Of a stretch of 64,000 nt of DNA, positions 55,355 through 64,000 are shown in pieces. Origin of the DNA: Prorocentrum cordatum (taxonomy: Eukaryota; Sar; Dinophyceae; Prorocentrales; Prorocentraceae); NCBI GenBank assembly GCA_963575745.1, contig CAUYUJ010000914.1, positions 373,588 to 437,587 of the forward strand, written 5' to 3'. Made by a program: the position numbers and the translations under genes. The notes beneath the pieces are model-generated. The model worked only from the letters and a program-made list of their open reading frames with translations, had not been told where the DNA came from and did not search any database. Every line of letters begins with the position of its first letter. Within the stretch, counting starts at the first letter, position 1.

Positions 55355-55640
55355 GTGCCTCCTCCTCCTCCTCCTGCTCCTCCTGCCCCGCCATGGAAGA
55401 TATCATGGCGCGCGCTGCGTTTCTTGGCGGAGTGTGCGCCCGTGTTCCTACGGCCGGTTGCTCACGTTTCCTCAGGGTGTCCTCCTCTTCCTCCACCTCC
55501 TCCTCATCCTCCTTCTCCTCTTCGTAGTTATCCTGCTCCTTGTCCTCCTCCTCCTCGGCCTCCTCCTCCTCCTCCTTCTGCTCCTTCTTCTCCTTCTCCT
55601 CCTCCTAATCCTCCTCCTCCTTGTCCTCCTCCTCCCCCTC
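55355..55640. repeat. Imperfect CTC tract
   Basis: CTCCTCCTC blocks at 55358-55388 and 55475-55640 with interruptions. Purine-rich sequence follows at 55800-55860. Confidence 0.85.
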
Positions 55641-55859
55641 TTCCCACGAAGACGTGATCCGTGCGTGTCGCTGTGCGCCTCATCTTGAGCCGGGCCGTGA
55701 AGAGGGCGTACGCAACAGAAGGGCGGTGGACACGGAGGAGAAAGCAGTGCAGAGTCATCGAAACATTGCGTAAGGAGGTAATGAAAGCAAGGACTCAAAA
55801 CTAATGACGAGGAGGAGAGGAAAAAGGAGGAGGGAAGGGAGGGGGAAGGGGGAGAGATA

Positions 55860-56640
55860 GCATGCAAGATGGAGAAATAGGAACGCTACACGCTTATTCA
55901 ATGCCAGATGGACCAAGCTCCAGTGTCTGCCGAATCAGACTCCATGAGCTGCTGCGCTACTAGAGAGCGCTGCTCTACCAATCCGCACGGACTGGCAGCT
56001 GGCACATCGCCAGACCCTTGACAGGCTGGCTGAAGGAGGCAGAAGGAGTCTGCAAGTCGAACGCCTCACGTCTACTGTACTACCTCGGCTGACATTTGAG
56101 CCAAGGGAATCTGCCTCCACGGCTGGCGGCGGCTGCGCAATGGATGCTGGAAGCTCTGTGCAGCCAATGCGACGAACAAGAAACTGCTGGCCGAAGAAAC
56201 CTGGGCCAACTGTCGGGCAACCTCTTGGGCAAAAACGCGAAGGCGGCCATGCGCGCACAGCTCTGCGGCTTGTTGGCCCGCAAGGGGCGAAGAACTTGGG
56301 CCAGCTTCCTGGAGGCTGCCGAAGACATTCTGGCCCAAGGCAAAGCGGGGAGGCCTATCAATTGTCGGGCCCCCTGTAGCGCACCACTCTCCACGAAGTG
56401 CACATTCCGCCACGGTGCCTTCGCGCTCTGAGGCGTGGCAGACTACCTGTAATGATCGAAGGGGCCCCCCCTCTACTAGCGCGTCGCCGCGTGCATCGCT
56501 CCCCTCGTCCCGAAGTGTTCTGGGCTGGCAGACGGCTGCCTGGCGCTCTCCAAGGCGCACAAGATGCCCACGATGGCTTCCAGTAACAGCCCAGGCGAGC
56601 TACCAATGCCGCCAAGGTGGTCCACGATTCCTCCATGATG
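55860..56640. other. No recognisable gene
   Basis: A plus frame (56096-56431) reads QCDEQETAGRRNLGQLSGNL, then FLEAAEDILAQGKAGRP, and an overlapping minus frame of 162 codons also exists. Neither belongs to a family I recognise. Confidence 0.35.
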
Positions 56641-57005
56641 GCCGATGATGGCCCCTGATATGGCCTCGAGACGGCCCAAGAGGCCTCCAAAACGGCCCAA
56701 GAGAACCTCCAGTAAGGCCCAAGACCATTGAGTTCGCCTACTTGTTGCTAGGTTTTGAGTCCAGGACAGACCCAAGAGGGCCACAAGCTGGCCCAAAAGG
56801 GCCTCCCGAGGGACCTACGACGCCTTCAGAGGACCCTTGGACGGCCCAAAACGGCCCCAGGACAGCCCCAAGAAAATCCCTGGACGACCAGGGAGGTCCA
56901 AAGAGAGCCCCAGGACGGTCCAAGGTGGCCCCAAGAGGGCACCAAGACTACCGACTGCCACCCATGAGCCCAAAGAACAGCCCCAAGACAGCACCCAAAC
57001 GGGAT
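56640..57005 (+). repeat. GGCCCAAGA-word repeat, second locus
   Basis: Same word family as 24590-26035 (CAAGATGGCC, GGCCCAAGAGG, CCCAAGACGG types), with an AT-richer lead at about 56725-56765. One unit only. Confidence 0.75.
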
Positions 57006-57054
57006 CAATGAGGGCTCCGCCAGAAGTGAAAACGAAAGGTGACGCACGTGACGG

Positions 57055-57135
57055 CTCTCCTCTTATTCATCATCATCCTCCTCATCACCATCACCACGGT
57101 CATCATCAGCACCATCACCACCACGGCCACCACCG

Positions 57136-57201
<66 letters not shown>

Positions 57202-57542
57202 CCATCATCATCATCATTATTATCATCATCATCATCATCATCATCGCCACATCATCATGATCATCATCATCATCAGCATCAGCATCATCATCATCGTCAT
57301 CATCAGCAACATCTTCAATACCACCACGACCATCATCACCACCACGGCCATCACAACCTCTTCTCCTCCTCATCATCACCACCATCCACGTCATCGTCCT
57401 CCCTGTTATCGTCATCGCCGCCATCACCAAAAAGGCCATCAGCATCATCACCACCATCATTATCATAGTCATCATGATATGTATGCCCCTCGCCCGCCAC
57501 AATCACCCTCTTTCTCAGATCTTCAACCTTCCCATCCCATCC

Positions 57543-57615
<73 letters not shown>

Positions 57616-57642
57616 GTCATCATCATCATCATGTTCATCATG

Positions 57643-57673
<31 letters not shown>

Positions 57674-57760
57674 GCATCATCATCCTCATCCTCATCATCA
57701 TCACCCCTACCATCCCCATACTCTCCATCATCATCCTCATCGACTCAAACACCTGTCACT
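57055..57760. repeat. CAT/ATC trinucleotide tract
   Basis: Long CATCAT repeats at 57058-57330 and 57540-57740 with an interrupted middle. Polyhistidine, Ile and Met frames are artefacts. It is the same trinucleotide class (ATG/CAT) that flanks the YR retroelement. Confidence 0.96.
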
Positions 57761-57971
57761 GATGATGATAGGCTGGCACGGTGGCTGGACTTGCCGCAGG
57801 CAGCTGGACCACAGTATTGGCTTGAGCAAGTGCGCATTCGCGCAAGAGCGTTCCAGCGCGCCGTGCGTATGAGCACGCCACGTTCCCCTCTTCAAGCGCT
57901 AACAGAACTACGCGCCTTTAACGGCAGCACTTTCAGCCTTGAGCGACTTGGAGCTGCATCGGTGGGATTCT

Positions 57972-58286
57972 TCACGGTGCCTCGACCGCGCGCGAGAGCT
58001 CGAAGTAAGGCGTGCCGGTCTGAAGCTGGTGGTACGTCAGCGTGTAGCCCGGGTTCCGCGCCGTCCACGCAACGCAGAAAGCAGAGCGCTTGCCCGCGAG
58101 GCCGGCCGCGCCTTTCAGGGTCCTGGAGCGCACAAGCCACGTCGCCGAGGGCACGAGGCAGAACAGCAGCAGTACGAGTCCCATGATCGCGAGCGGGGCT
58201 GCGTTCTCGGAGCCGCCGCCCGTCGAGCCCGGGTGTGCATGGCGGCGATGGGAGACCCAGAGGAAGCAGCCAGCGAACATCGCCAA
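57972..58286 (-). other. Candidate terminal exon with membrane segment
   Basis: A 104-codon minus frame with a strong hydrophobic stretch (LAIMGLVLLLFCLVPSATWL), then a non-repetitive tail (CVAWTARNPGYTLTYHQLQT, then TPYFELSRAVEAP) and a stop. It lies on the same strand as other candidate exons at 58850-60640 and could be the 3' end of that gene. Whether the ATG at 58286 is a real start or lies in an intron cannot be told. The family is unknown. Confidence 0.38.
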
Positions 58287-58605
58287 GAGGACGATCGGAG
58301 CAGGACGAGTCGAGACAAGGGCAGCTCTAAATCGGTCCGCGGACCCCAGCCTTTCGAGCTGTGTCCAGACATGGCGAAGGACAACGATTGTTGTCTCAGT
58401 TGGCTCTCATCTGACCCTGAGATCCGACGTTGAAAGTGCAACATGGAAAAACAACAAAAACGACCGGCGCCCTGGACCCCATCTTTTTGCTGCTTTTCTT
58501 CGACCCAGATCGACTTGTGAGGTCCTGGGGCTCGAATCTGGGTGAAAAAAACCCGCTGTGAAACGCACATCACGCCAGGTGTAAAAAAGCTGCTCGGCTG
58601 CGCGC

Positions 58606-58692
58606 CGGGGGGGAAGTGAGAGGGGGGGCAAGCCTTTCCAGACGGCGGCGGGCCTTCTCAGAAGCCCTCCCGCCTCCTGAGAGGTGCTCGGC
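58606..58692. repeat. Family M element fragment
   Basis: GCGCGCCGGGGGGGAAGTGA, then GACGGCGGCGGGCCTTCTCAGAAG and GCCTCCTGAGAGG match the left half of the family M fold-back. Confidence 0.55.
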
Positions 58693-58849
58693 GAGTTCGT
58701 CGTCCCGAACCGTCCCTCGACGGCTCCGAGGCCAGGTCAGGGCCCTCAGAGGCCGAGAACAGCGGAAGGCCTCCCGTCGCCACTCCCCCGCGACTCGAGG
58801 GGGCCTCGGCCCTCCGCCGACTTGCCACGACCACTGCCTCGGCTCGCCC

Positions 58850-59110
58850 TCCTCCCGAGCTGAGCGCGGCGCACGCGGCGGCGGCGCGGAGCCGCGGGGT
58901 CGGGCCCGCCGCGCCGGCGGGCGCACTCGCCGCCGGCTGGGCCGCCAGGTTGGTGAGCTCCCGCAGGAGAGCCCCGACCGTCTCGGTCCGCAGCCAGGCG
59001 GCGTTCTGGCCCACCACGAAGCCGAGGTCGCCTTCGGGGCCCCAGGGCCGTGCCCGGACATCCGGCGGTTCGAAGAAGCGAGACGGCGGTTTTGCATAGT
59101 TGTCGGCCTC
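58850..59110 (-). other. Candidate host-gene exon
   Basis: The minus frame reads ADNYAKPPSRFFEPPDVRAR, PWGPEGDLGFVVGQNAAWLR, then TETVGALLRELTNLAAQ before becoming Ala/Gly/Pro-rich. This is complex, helix-like sequence unlike its surroundings. The exon limits are guesses. The GGA tract at 59282-59425 would lie in the intron upstream. Confidence 0.4.
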
Positions 59111-59281
59111 GGGAGGCGGAATAAGTGGAGGCGGACCCGAGTTCTCCAAGAGGCCTAAGAAGAGGCGCCAAGAGGCCCCAAACGGCCCCACCGAGGCTCC
59201 AAGAGGCCACGAACGCGCAAGCAAACGCCTGCGATGGCAGGCACAATAGGGGCCGGCGGAATGAGCGAAGCGATTAAATAA

Positions 59282-59425
59282 GTGGAGGAGGAGGAGGAGG
59301 AGGAGGAGGAGGAGGAGGAGGAGGGAGGAGGAGGAGGAGGAGGAGGAGGAGGAGGAGGAGGAGGAGGAGGAGTGGAGAAGGAAGTGGAGGAGGAGGAGGA
59401 GGAGGAGGAGGAGGAGGAGCAAGGG
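59282..59425. repeat. GGA trinucleotide tract
   Basis: About 140 bases of GAG repeat with few interruptions. Confidence 0.96.
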
Positions 59426-59556
59426 AGCCTGGGTGGGGGGGGCGGAGGAGGAAGGGTGGAAAAAGGAGGAACCAGGAGCAGGGCAGAGGAGGATGGGCGA
59501 GGCAGACGTCCCGAGCCCGGGGGCCCTTGCCGAGCCAACTGACCGTCAACCAAAAA

Positions 59557-59640
59557 CTCGGGATGAAAAACCGGTCCCGCGAAGGTGGTCGAGAGGTCGG
59601 GGGCCCGCGTCTCGAACAAAAACGAGACGCTGGACGTCTG
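59557..59640. repeat. Dispersed repeat, third copy
   Basis: CTCGGGATGAAAAACCGGTC, then CCGCGAAGGTGGTCGAGAGG is related to 11185-11256 and 19133-19206. Confidence 0.5.
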
Positions 59641-59877
59641 GACGTGGTGGCGAACTGCGTGGTGGCCTCGGACTCCTCAACGAACTCACCACGCGGGCCG
59701 TCACCGCACGTTTCTGCGACCTCGGATGCTCCACTCGCTCGAGACATGCTCGGAGAACGCCCCGAACCCAAAAAAATCGCGCGGTGATCCAGAATCCCCA
59801 CTGACTCACCAGGCGCTATATTCACAACACCGTTTGGGACCTCCGACGCATGCTGGTGTTCGTGTCATAATTCGGGC

Positions 59878-59990
59878 CCCAGGCGGCCGTTCGGGTCGAT
59901 CCGGGCACCCCCAGAAAACTCTCGGCGAGGCGCAGCTGCTGCAAAACATCCCGAGACTCCACCGGTTGGGGGACCCCCGCTTGCCGTCCA
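59878..59990. repeat. Dispersed repeat R (copy 2 of 3)
   Basis: AGGCGGCCGTTCGGGTCGAT, CCGGGCACCCCCAGAA and CTCTCGGCGAGGCGCAGCTG align with 36490-36612. A weaker third copy is at 62130-62222 (GGATCGGGGCACCCCCGCAA, GACGAGACGCAGCTGC). Confidence 0.7.
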
Positions 59991-60233
59991 GCCGGGGCAC
60001 CCACCGCCGCGGGTCCGTGGGCATGCCCGGGTCCCTCTCGGCGCGGATCACGACGCGGCCCGGCACGGACGCGGGCACCTGCGGCAGGCGGTAGCCGTAG
60101 CGGCCCGGTGCGGAGGCGGGCGACGGCTGCAGGATGTAGCCGTGGCCATGGCCGCGCCGAGAGTGGCCGGCGGCGCCGAGGTGGCCCGGCGTCAAGGCCA
60201 CGCAGGTGGCGGGGCCGGCCGTCCAGGGAGGGC
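59990..60233 (-). other. Candidate host-gene exon
   Basis: The minus strand has a CT-rich tract ending GGCGTCCGCAG, followed at 60233 by the frame GPPWTAGPATCVALTPGHLG, HSRRGHGHGYILQP, GRYGYRLPQVPASVPGRVVI and RAERDPGMPTDPRRWVPRLD. An alternative reading starts at an in-frame ATG (60276), which would give a signal-peptide-like MLVAVFALLASASAG. In that case this would be a first exon of a secreted protein. The sequence is clearly protein-like in either case. The next dispersed repeat (R) marks the start of the following intron. Confidence 0.45.
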
Positions 60234-60278
60234 CTGCGGACGCCGAAGCCAGGAGAGCAAACACTGCCACGAGCATGC

Positions 60279-60420
60279 AGAGTCGGAGGTCCGCGCGGAT
60301 TGCTCGGATGGGCGCTGGAGCCCCCTGGCGGCGACTCTGGGGCCGTCCCCAGCGCGCTCCGCGCGCCAGGAAGGGGGGTCCAGCGCCGGTCCACGTGTCC
60401 GCTCGGGCCTCCGAGCTTTG
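60279..60420. mobile_element. Fold-back element, family E (diverged copy)
   Basis: The left arm CGGAGGTCCGCGCGGATTGC is matched by the inverted right arm GTCCGCTCGGGCCTCCGAGC. GGGCGCTGG and CCAGCGCC are the next inverted pair. It sits between two candidate exons, so it is probably intronic. Confidence 0.65.
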
Positions 60421-60534
60421 CTACTTCTGTCACCCTTTGCTCTCCGAGAGGCACCAGCGCCATCGAGGGCGCCTCCGAAGGCGCCAGCCGGAAGCGCGCC
60501 GCAGGCCCCAGTGGTGCTCACCGTGCCGTTGGCC

Positions 60535-60650
60535 ACGACGACGGCGGCGCGGTGGCCGCGGCGGTCGTCGTCGTTCGCCCCCGCAGTGGGATCGTGCGTC
60601 CCTGGAGCGCCCGGGATCGCCATCGGGCCTGCTGTTGCAGGAAAGCCTGG
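60535..60650 (-). other. Candidate host-gene exon
   Basis: The minus frame MAIPGAPGTHDPTAGANDDD, then RRGHRAAVVVANGT ends at a donor-like ACG|GTGAGC near 60539. The peptide is plausible. However, the donor phase does not fit the acceptor phase of the exon at 60233, so either the joined exons differ or one boundary is wrong. Confidence 0.3.
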
Positions 60651-60689
60651 GCCAGGTCGCTACGGATGGAGGATGCGGGAGGGGGGAAG

Positions 60690-60778
60690 GAGCTCCTCCT
60701 CCTCCTCCTCCTCCTCCTCCTCCTCCTCCTCCTCCTCCTCCTCCTCCTCCCTCCTCCTCCTCCTCCTCCTGCTCCGTT
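60690..60778. repeat. CTC trinucleotide tract
   Basis: About 85 bases of CTC repeat. Confidence 0.96.
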
Positions 60779-60779
60779 C

Positions 60780-61290
60780 CCACCTCCCCAACCTCGCTGT
60801 TGGACAATGCTGAGGAAGAAAACGGTTCTCGACATAATCGCCTGCGCGACCCCTCCAAGCACCCCGCGCACGCACAACCCATCACACCCCCCCTTGCACA
60901 ACCTGCGCGATCGGATTCTCCTCTGCTGGTCAACCTGCATATCGGAGGAGGGCCCATCGAGACATCGAACGCCCTGCCGAACGAGTTTGGGGAGGATGGG
61001 TAGGACATCGAGAGGAGCTGGTGACCTCACCAGAAGCCCCCCTCCCCAGCGCGCGGAGCACGCAAGGGGGGCCGCGGGAGGCGCCGCAGGAACAGGGGGC
61101 AACGCCGGTCCAAGACATCCGCGCGGACGCGGACCTCCGAACACATGTCTTCTGTGCAGCTTTTCCCTTGGAAGTTCGTCTGCAAGGGACCCAAATCATG
61201 TTTCTGATGCCTGGTAAGGGTTGCTGGGCTCTGCGGTCGGTGGCTCAACCTGGTCACCTCTCGTGTCTTGTGTACGGTCAAGAGCTTCTG
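60780..61290. other. No gene; fragment of family E
   Basis: A partial family E copy at about 61040-61140 (CCCAGCGCGCGGAGCACGCA, AACGCCGGTCCAAGACATCC, GCGCGGACGCGGACCTCCGA). Nothing else is supported. Confidence 0.5.
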
Positions 61291-61293
61291 CTC

Positions 61294-61326
61294 AGCGTGT
61301 CGCGACGGCGGCCCCGGCGACACGCT
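61294..61326. repeat. 33-base stem-loop, copy 2 of 2
   Basis: AGCGTGTCGC and GCGACACGCT arms, as at 14696-14728. Confidence 0.75.
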
Positions 61327-61750
61327 TCAGTATCGTTTAACCGATCCCCATCCCCAGCGGCATGGCCTGAGCCCCGCTGGCCGATTTACCCCCCTAATTC
61401 GATGGGGGTATAGGTCGTTCTCGCCAGGTTTCGAGGGGTGTATCCCCAACTGGGGTGGCAACTTGATGGGGGTCTCGAAGAGAATGGAGATGGGGATGGG
61501 GATCGGCGAAACGATACCGAACGCTATTGCCCTGCAGGCGGAGATCGTGCCGCTCCACTCCGCGGGGCGGGTGGCCGGGCACGGCTCGGGACGTCGACGC
61601 CCGGGGATGGGGACGTGGCCGCCGTGCCGCGCCGCAGCGTGGGGGGCCAGAGCTGGCGGAGCGGCACGCCGAACAGACGTCGCTGACCGCAGAGACGCCC
61701 AGGACCTGCTGGCGCAGGAATGCCATTCGCAGAAGCTCCGACGCCGGGAT
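61327..61750. other. No recognisable gene
   Basis: Ordinary-complexity sequence. A minus frame of 127-150 codons (61327-61779) has no motif I can name. Confidence 0.4.
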
Positions 61751-61753
61751 GTC

Positions 61754-61950
61754 AGGGGAACAAAAAGTGGCATGCACATAAAAACTCAGAGGTCCGCGCG
61801 GGCTTCTCGGATCCGCGCTGGATCCCCCTCCCTGGCGCGCGGAGCGCGCCAGGGGCGGCGCCGGAGGCGCCGCCGGGGGCCCCAGCGCCGATCCGAGAAA
61901 TCCGCGCGGACCTCCGAGTTGTTATGTCCATGCCACTTTTTGTTCCCCTA
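61754..61950. mobile_element. Fold-back element, family E (best copy)
   Basis: The left arm AGGGGAACAAAAAGTGGCAT continues GCACATAAAAACTCAGAGG, then TCCGCGCGG, CTTCTCGGATC and GCGCTGG. The right arm is its inverse, ending CATGCCACTTTTTGTTCCCC, with roughly seven mismatches over 70 bases. The centre is itself palindromic (GGCGCGCGGAGCGCGCC, GGCGGCGCCGGAGGCGCCGCC). It is a ~197-bp non-coding hairpin element. Diverged or partial copies lie at 60279-60420, about 61040-61140 and 10600-10676. Confidence 0.85.
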
Positions 61951-62230
61951 GTGTTGCCACGCGGATCTCCAGGGAGGCCCCGACCAGCTCCACTGGGCCG
62001 TTCCATCCCGACCGGATTTCGAAAGCCCCGGGGCCCGGCAGGGGCCACCAGAGTCCGAAACTTGCCAGAAGCCTCCCCTGTCGTGATGCTTCACCACGCG
62101 AGGAGGCATAGCTTTTGGGCCACGACCTGGGTCTCGGGCAGCCGATAGAGAGGATCGGGGCACCCCCGCAACGCCCTCGACGAGACGCAGCTGCCGGATC
62201 TACGAAAACGTTCGACGAGTCTCTACCCTT

Positions 62231-62303
62231 AGGTCGGACATGCCCCCCATACAGGCGGATTTTGAGAGAAAAATGACCCTTCTGTAGAGGGGCATGCCTG
62301 ACT
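62231..62303. mobile_element. 73-bp TIR element, relative of 9532-10116
   Basis: AGGTCGGACATGCCCCCCAT and, inverted at the other end, TGTAGAGGGGCATGCCTGAC. The ends match those of the 585-bp element, while the interior is reduced to GGCGGATTTTGAGAGAAAAA. Probably a deletion derivative of the same family. Confidence 0.6.
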
Positions 62304-62744
62304 TGACTCTACCCACAATCAAGTTGTGTTGCTCCCATCTAACTTACGGACCACAGCCCAGAAACAAGATCGAGCACCCGGAAAAGTATCGAAGCAGTGT
62401 CTGCCCCACACGCTAGCGCAGTGCCGAACGAGTATCGCCTCCCAGGGCCCGACACGTGAAAACCCAGCAGTTTCGGTACTTTTCAGGTGCTCGATTGTTT
62501 TCTGGTGGTCGAGGCTAACGTAGGCTGGAGCATGACGCGGGGAGGTCTGGGCGTACTCCGTTCTTCTTCCAGAGGGCGCGCCTCCGTCGATTCGCCCTGG
62601 CGGCCGTGCGTCTCCGAGTTGAAAATGCCTGAGAGCCGCGGCCCCTGACCCGGGCGACCGAGGCGCAGGCGCGGAAACCACGAACAGCGGCAGCACTTCG
62701 CCCTCCAGGCGAGCGTCGGCCACCCGTGGGCCAGTGCGGACGGG
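62304..62744. other. No recognisable gene
   Basis: Unique sequence with no domain. The words AAAGTATCGAAGCA and GAGCACC / GGTGCTCGAT form short inverted matches near 62370 and 62485. Confidence 0.4.
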
Positions 62745-63077
62745 GGAGGTGGAGGGAGGGGGAGGACCAGGAGGAGGAGGGCGAGGGAGGGCGCGAGAAG
62801 GATGATGATGAGGAGGAGGAGGCGGAGGAGGAGAAGGAGGAGGAGGGGAGAAGGAGGTGGAGGAGGAAAAAGAGGACAAGAAGAAGGAGGAGGAGGAGGA
62901 GGAGGAGAAGACGGAGGAGGAGGGAGGAGGAGGAGTGAGGAGGAGGAGGAGGAGGAGGAGGAGAGGAGGAGGAGGAGGAGGAGGAGGAGGAGGGAGGAGG
63001 AGAAGGAGAGAAGAGGAGGAGGAGGAGGAGGAGGAGGAGGAGAGGAAAAGGAGGAAGGGAGGAGGGGAGGGGGGGGA

Positions 63078-63108
<31 letters not shown>

Positions 63109-63268
63109 AGGAGGAGGAGGAGGAGGAGGAGGAGGAGAGGGAGGAGGAGGAGGAGGAGGAGGGGGGGAGGAGAGGAGGGAGGGAGGAGGAGGAGGAGGAG
63201 GAGAAGGAGGAGAAGGAGGAGGAGGAGAGGAGGAGGAGGAGGAGGAGGAGGAGGAGGAGGAGGAGATG
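62745..63268 (+). repeat. 515-bp polypurine GGA tract
   Basis: Almost pure G/A on the plus strand, mainly GGAGGAGGA with GAGAGG and GGGGGG interruptions. All frames are Glu/Gly/Arg or Ser/Pro/Leu artefacts. Confidence 0.97.
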
Positions 63269-63480
63269 GCCGCACGTCCCCCTGCCCCTCGGGAGGAGCG
63301 CCTCGCGGTCCTGGATCTCCGCGCCGCGTCGCCGCTCGCCGAGGGCCGCCGGCGCCGCGGCGGCCCCCAGCGTCCCGCGGGCTGCCTCCGCGGCGCGGGC
63401 GGGCCGTCGGCGTCGCCGCCGTGGTCGTTGCCGTCGTCGCGGCAGTCGTCGGATTCGTCCTCGTCGTGGTCGTCGCGGTT
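63269..63480. other. GC-rich spacer between GGA and CTC tracts
   Basis: The minus strand here reads GC-rich, mildly protein-like sequence (APRPRALGERRRGAEIQDRE-like frames). I cannot show it is an exon. Confidence 0.3.
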
Positions 63481-63482
63481 GT

Positions 63483-63714
63483 CCTCCTCCTCCTCCTCCC
63501 TCGTCCCTCCTCGCGTCCTCTCCTCCTCCTCCTCCCTCCTCCTCGTCCCTCGTCCTCCTCCTCCCTCCTCCCTCCTCCTCCTCAACCTCCTGGTCCTCCC
63601 CCCTCCTCCTCCTCTCCTCCTCCTCCTCCTCCTCCTCCTCATCCTCCTCCTCCCCTCCTCCTCCCTCCTCCTCCTCCTCCTCCTCCTCCTCCTCCTCCTC
63701 CTCCTCTTCCGTTC
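63483..63714 (+). repeat. CTC tract, complementary to the GGA tract
   Basis: About 230 bases of CTCCTC with CCTCCTCCCTC interruptions, 215 bases downstream of and complementary in type to 62745-63268. Confidence 0.97.
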
Positions 63715-63880
63715 TCGTCGTCGTGGTCGTGGTCGTCGTTCCCGTCGTCGCAATCGCCGTGGTCGACGTCGTTTTCATGGTCGTGGTCGTGGCCGTGGCC
63801 GTAACCGTGGTCGTCGACGTGGTTGTGGTCGTCGTCGTCTTCGCCGTCGTCGTTCCTGTCGAGGTGCGAGGATCGTGGAT
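63715..63880. repeat. GTCGTG hexanucleotide tract
   Basis: Imperfect GTCGTGGTCGTGGCCGTG repeat ending near 63870. The remaining 120 bases of the window are unique and then C/T-rich. Confidence 0.88.
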
Positions 63881-64000
63881 CGAGGAGGCCGTTTACGGAT
63901 CCTTCGAACTGCCGCCTGGCCTTCGGCGGCCGTCTCCGTCCTCTTTCTGTCCCCCCTTCCTCCTCCCCATCCTCCCCATCCTCCTCCTCGCGCGGATCCC

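Noticed and set aside
57005-57752. Polyhistidine and poly-Met/Ile proteins
   Set aside because: Created by CAT repeats.
62319-63804. 300-430 codon Ser/Pro/Leu and Glu/Arg frames
   Set aside because: Created by the GGA and CTC tracts.

Overview
The window reads as nuclear DNA of a dinoflagellate, perhaps a Prorocentrum-like species. The organism call is inference. It rests on GC-rich sequence, a very high density of microsatellites and minisatellites, no compact genes, and retroelement proteins of types I associate with dinoflagellate genomes. These are RT/RNase H/tyrosine-recombinase elements with a YADN-like RT motif, and LINEs with a W-x-C-x3-C zinc finger, an endonuclease domain and an RNase H plus zinc-ribbon tail. 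I saw no rRNA, tRNA, CRISPR array or bacterial-type operon. Most long open frames are artefacts of trinucleotide repeats or high GC.

Layout. 0-5 kb: GGT-rich tracts, a 73-bp tandem array, a nested palindrome, and a LINE 3' fragment on the minus strand (RNase H and zinc ribbon). 5-16 kb: a 650-bp polypurine tract, a long TG/TGCG tract, a terminal-inverted-repeat element at 9.5-10.1 kb and an inverted repeat at 13.2 kb. 16-21 kb: four fold-back (MITE-like) elements, a LINE 3' end on the plus strand, and a 12-bp GATC minisatellite. 22-30 kb: a candidate host exon, a higher-order repeat built from GGCCCAAGA-like words, and CAA/CTG/GTT repeats with two dispersed repeat families. 31-38 kb: a perfect 635-bp tandem duplication, an ~85-bp tandem family, another MITE and exon, and a 13/14-bp minisatellite.

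38.7-45.1 kb is the best-defined object. It is a 6.3-kb tyrosine-recombinase retroelement on the minus strand with split direct repeats in the order A1-ORFs-B1-A2-B2. It is inserted in an ATG trinucleotide array, with ATG shared at both ends and at the inner junction. It encodes a small membrane protein, a gag-like protein, RT-RNase H, a tyrosine recombinase and a methyltransferase-like region. Stops and frameshifts interrupt it, but the repeats are about 98 percent identical.

45-57 kb: CTC and GTGGGTCGC repeats, the 5' part of a LINE (zinc finger, coiled coil, endonuclease) with in-frame stops, and the RNase H remnant of another LINE. 57-64 kb: CAT repeats, candidate exons of a minus-strand host gene whose presumed introns hold fold-back elements, and a 515-bp GGA tract facing a 230-bp CTC tract.

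Most of the DNA is therefore transposable elements and simple repeats. Any host genes are thin exons scattered through repeat-filled introns, and I could not assemble a full host protein.
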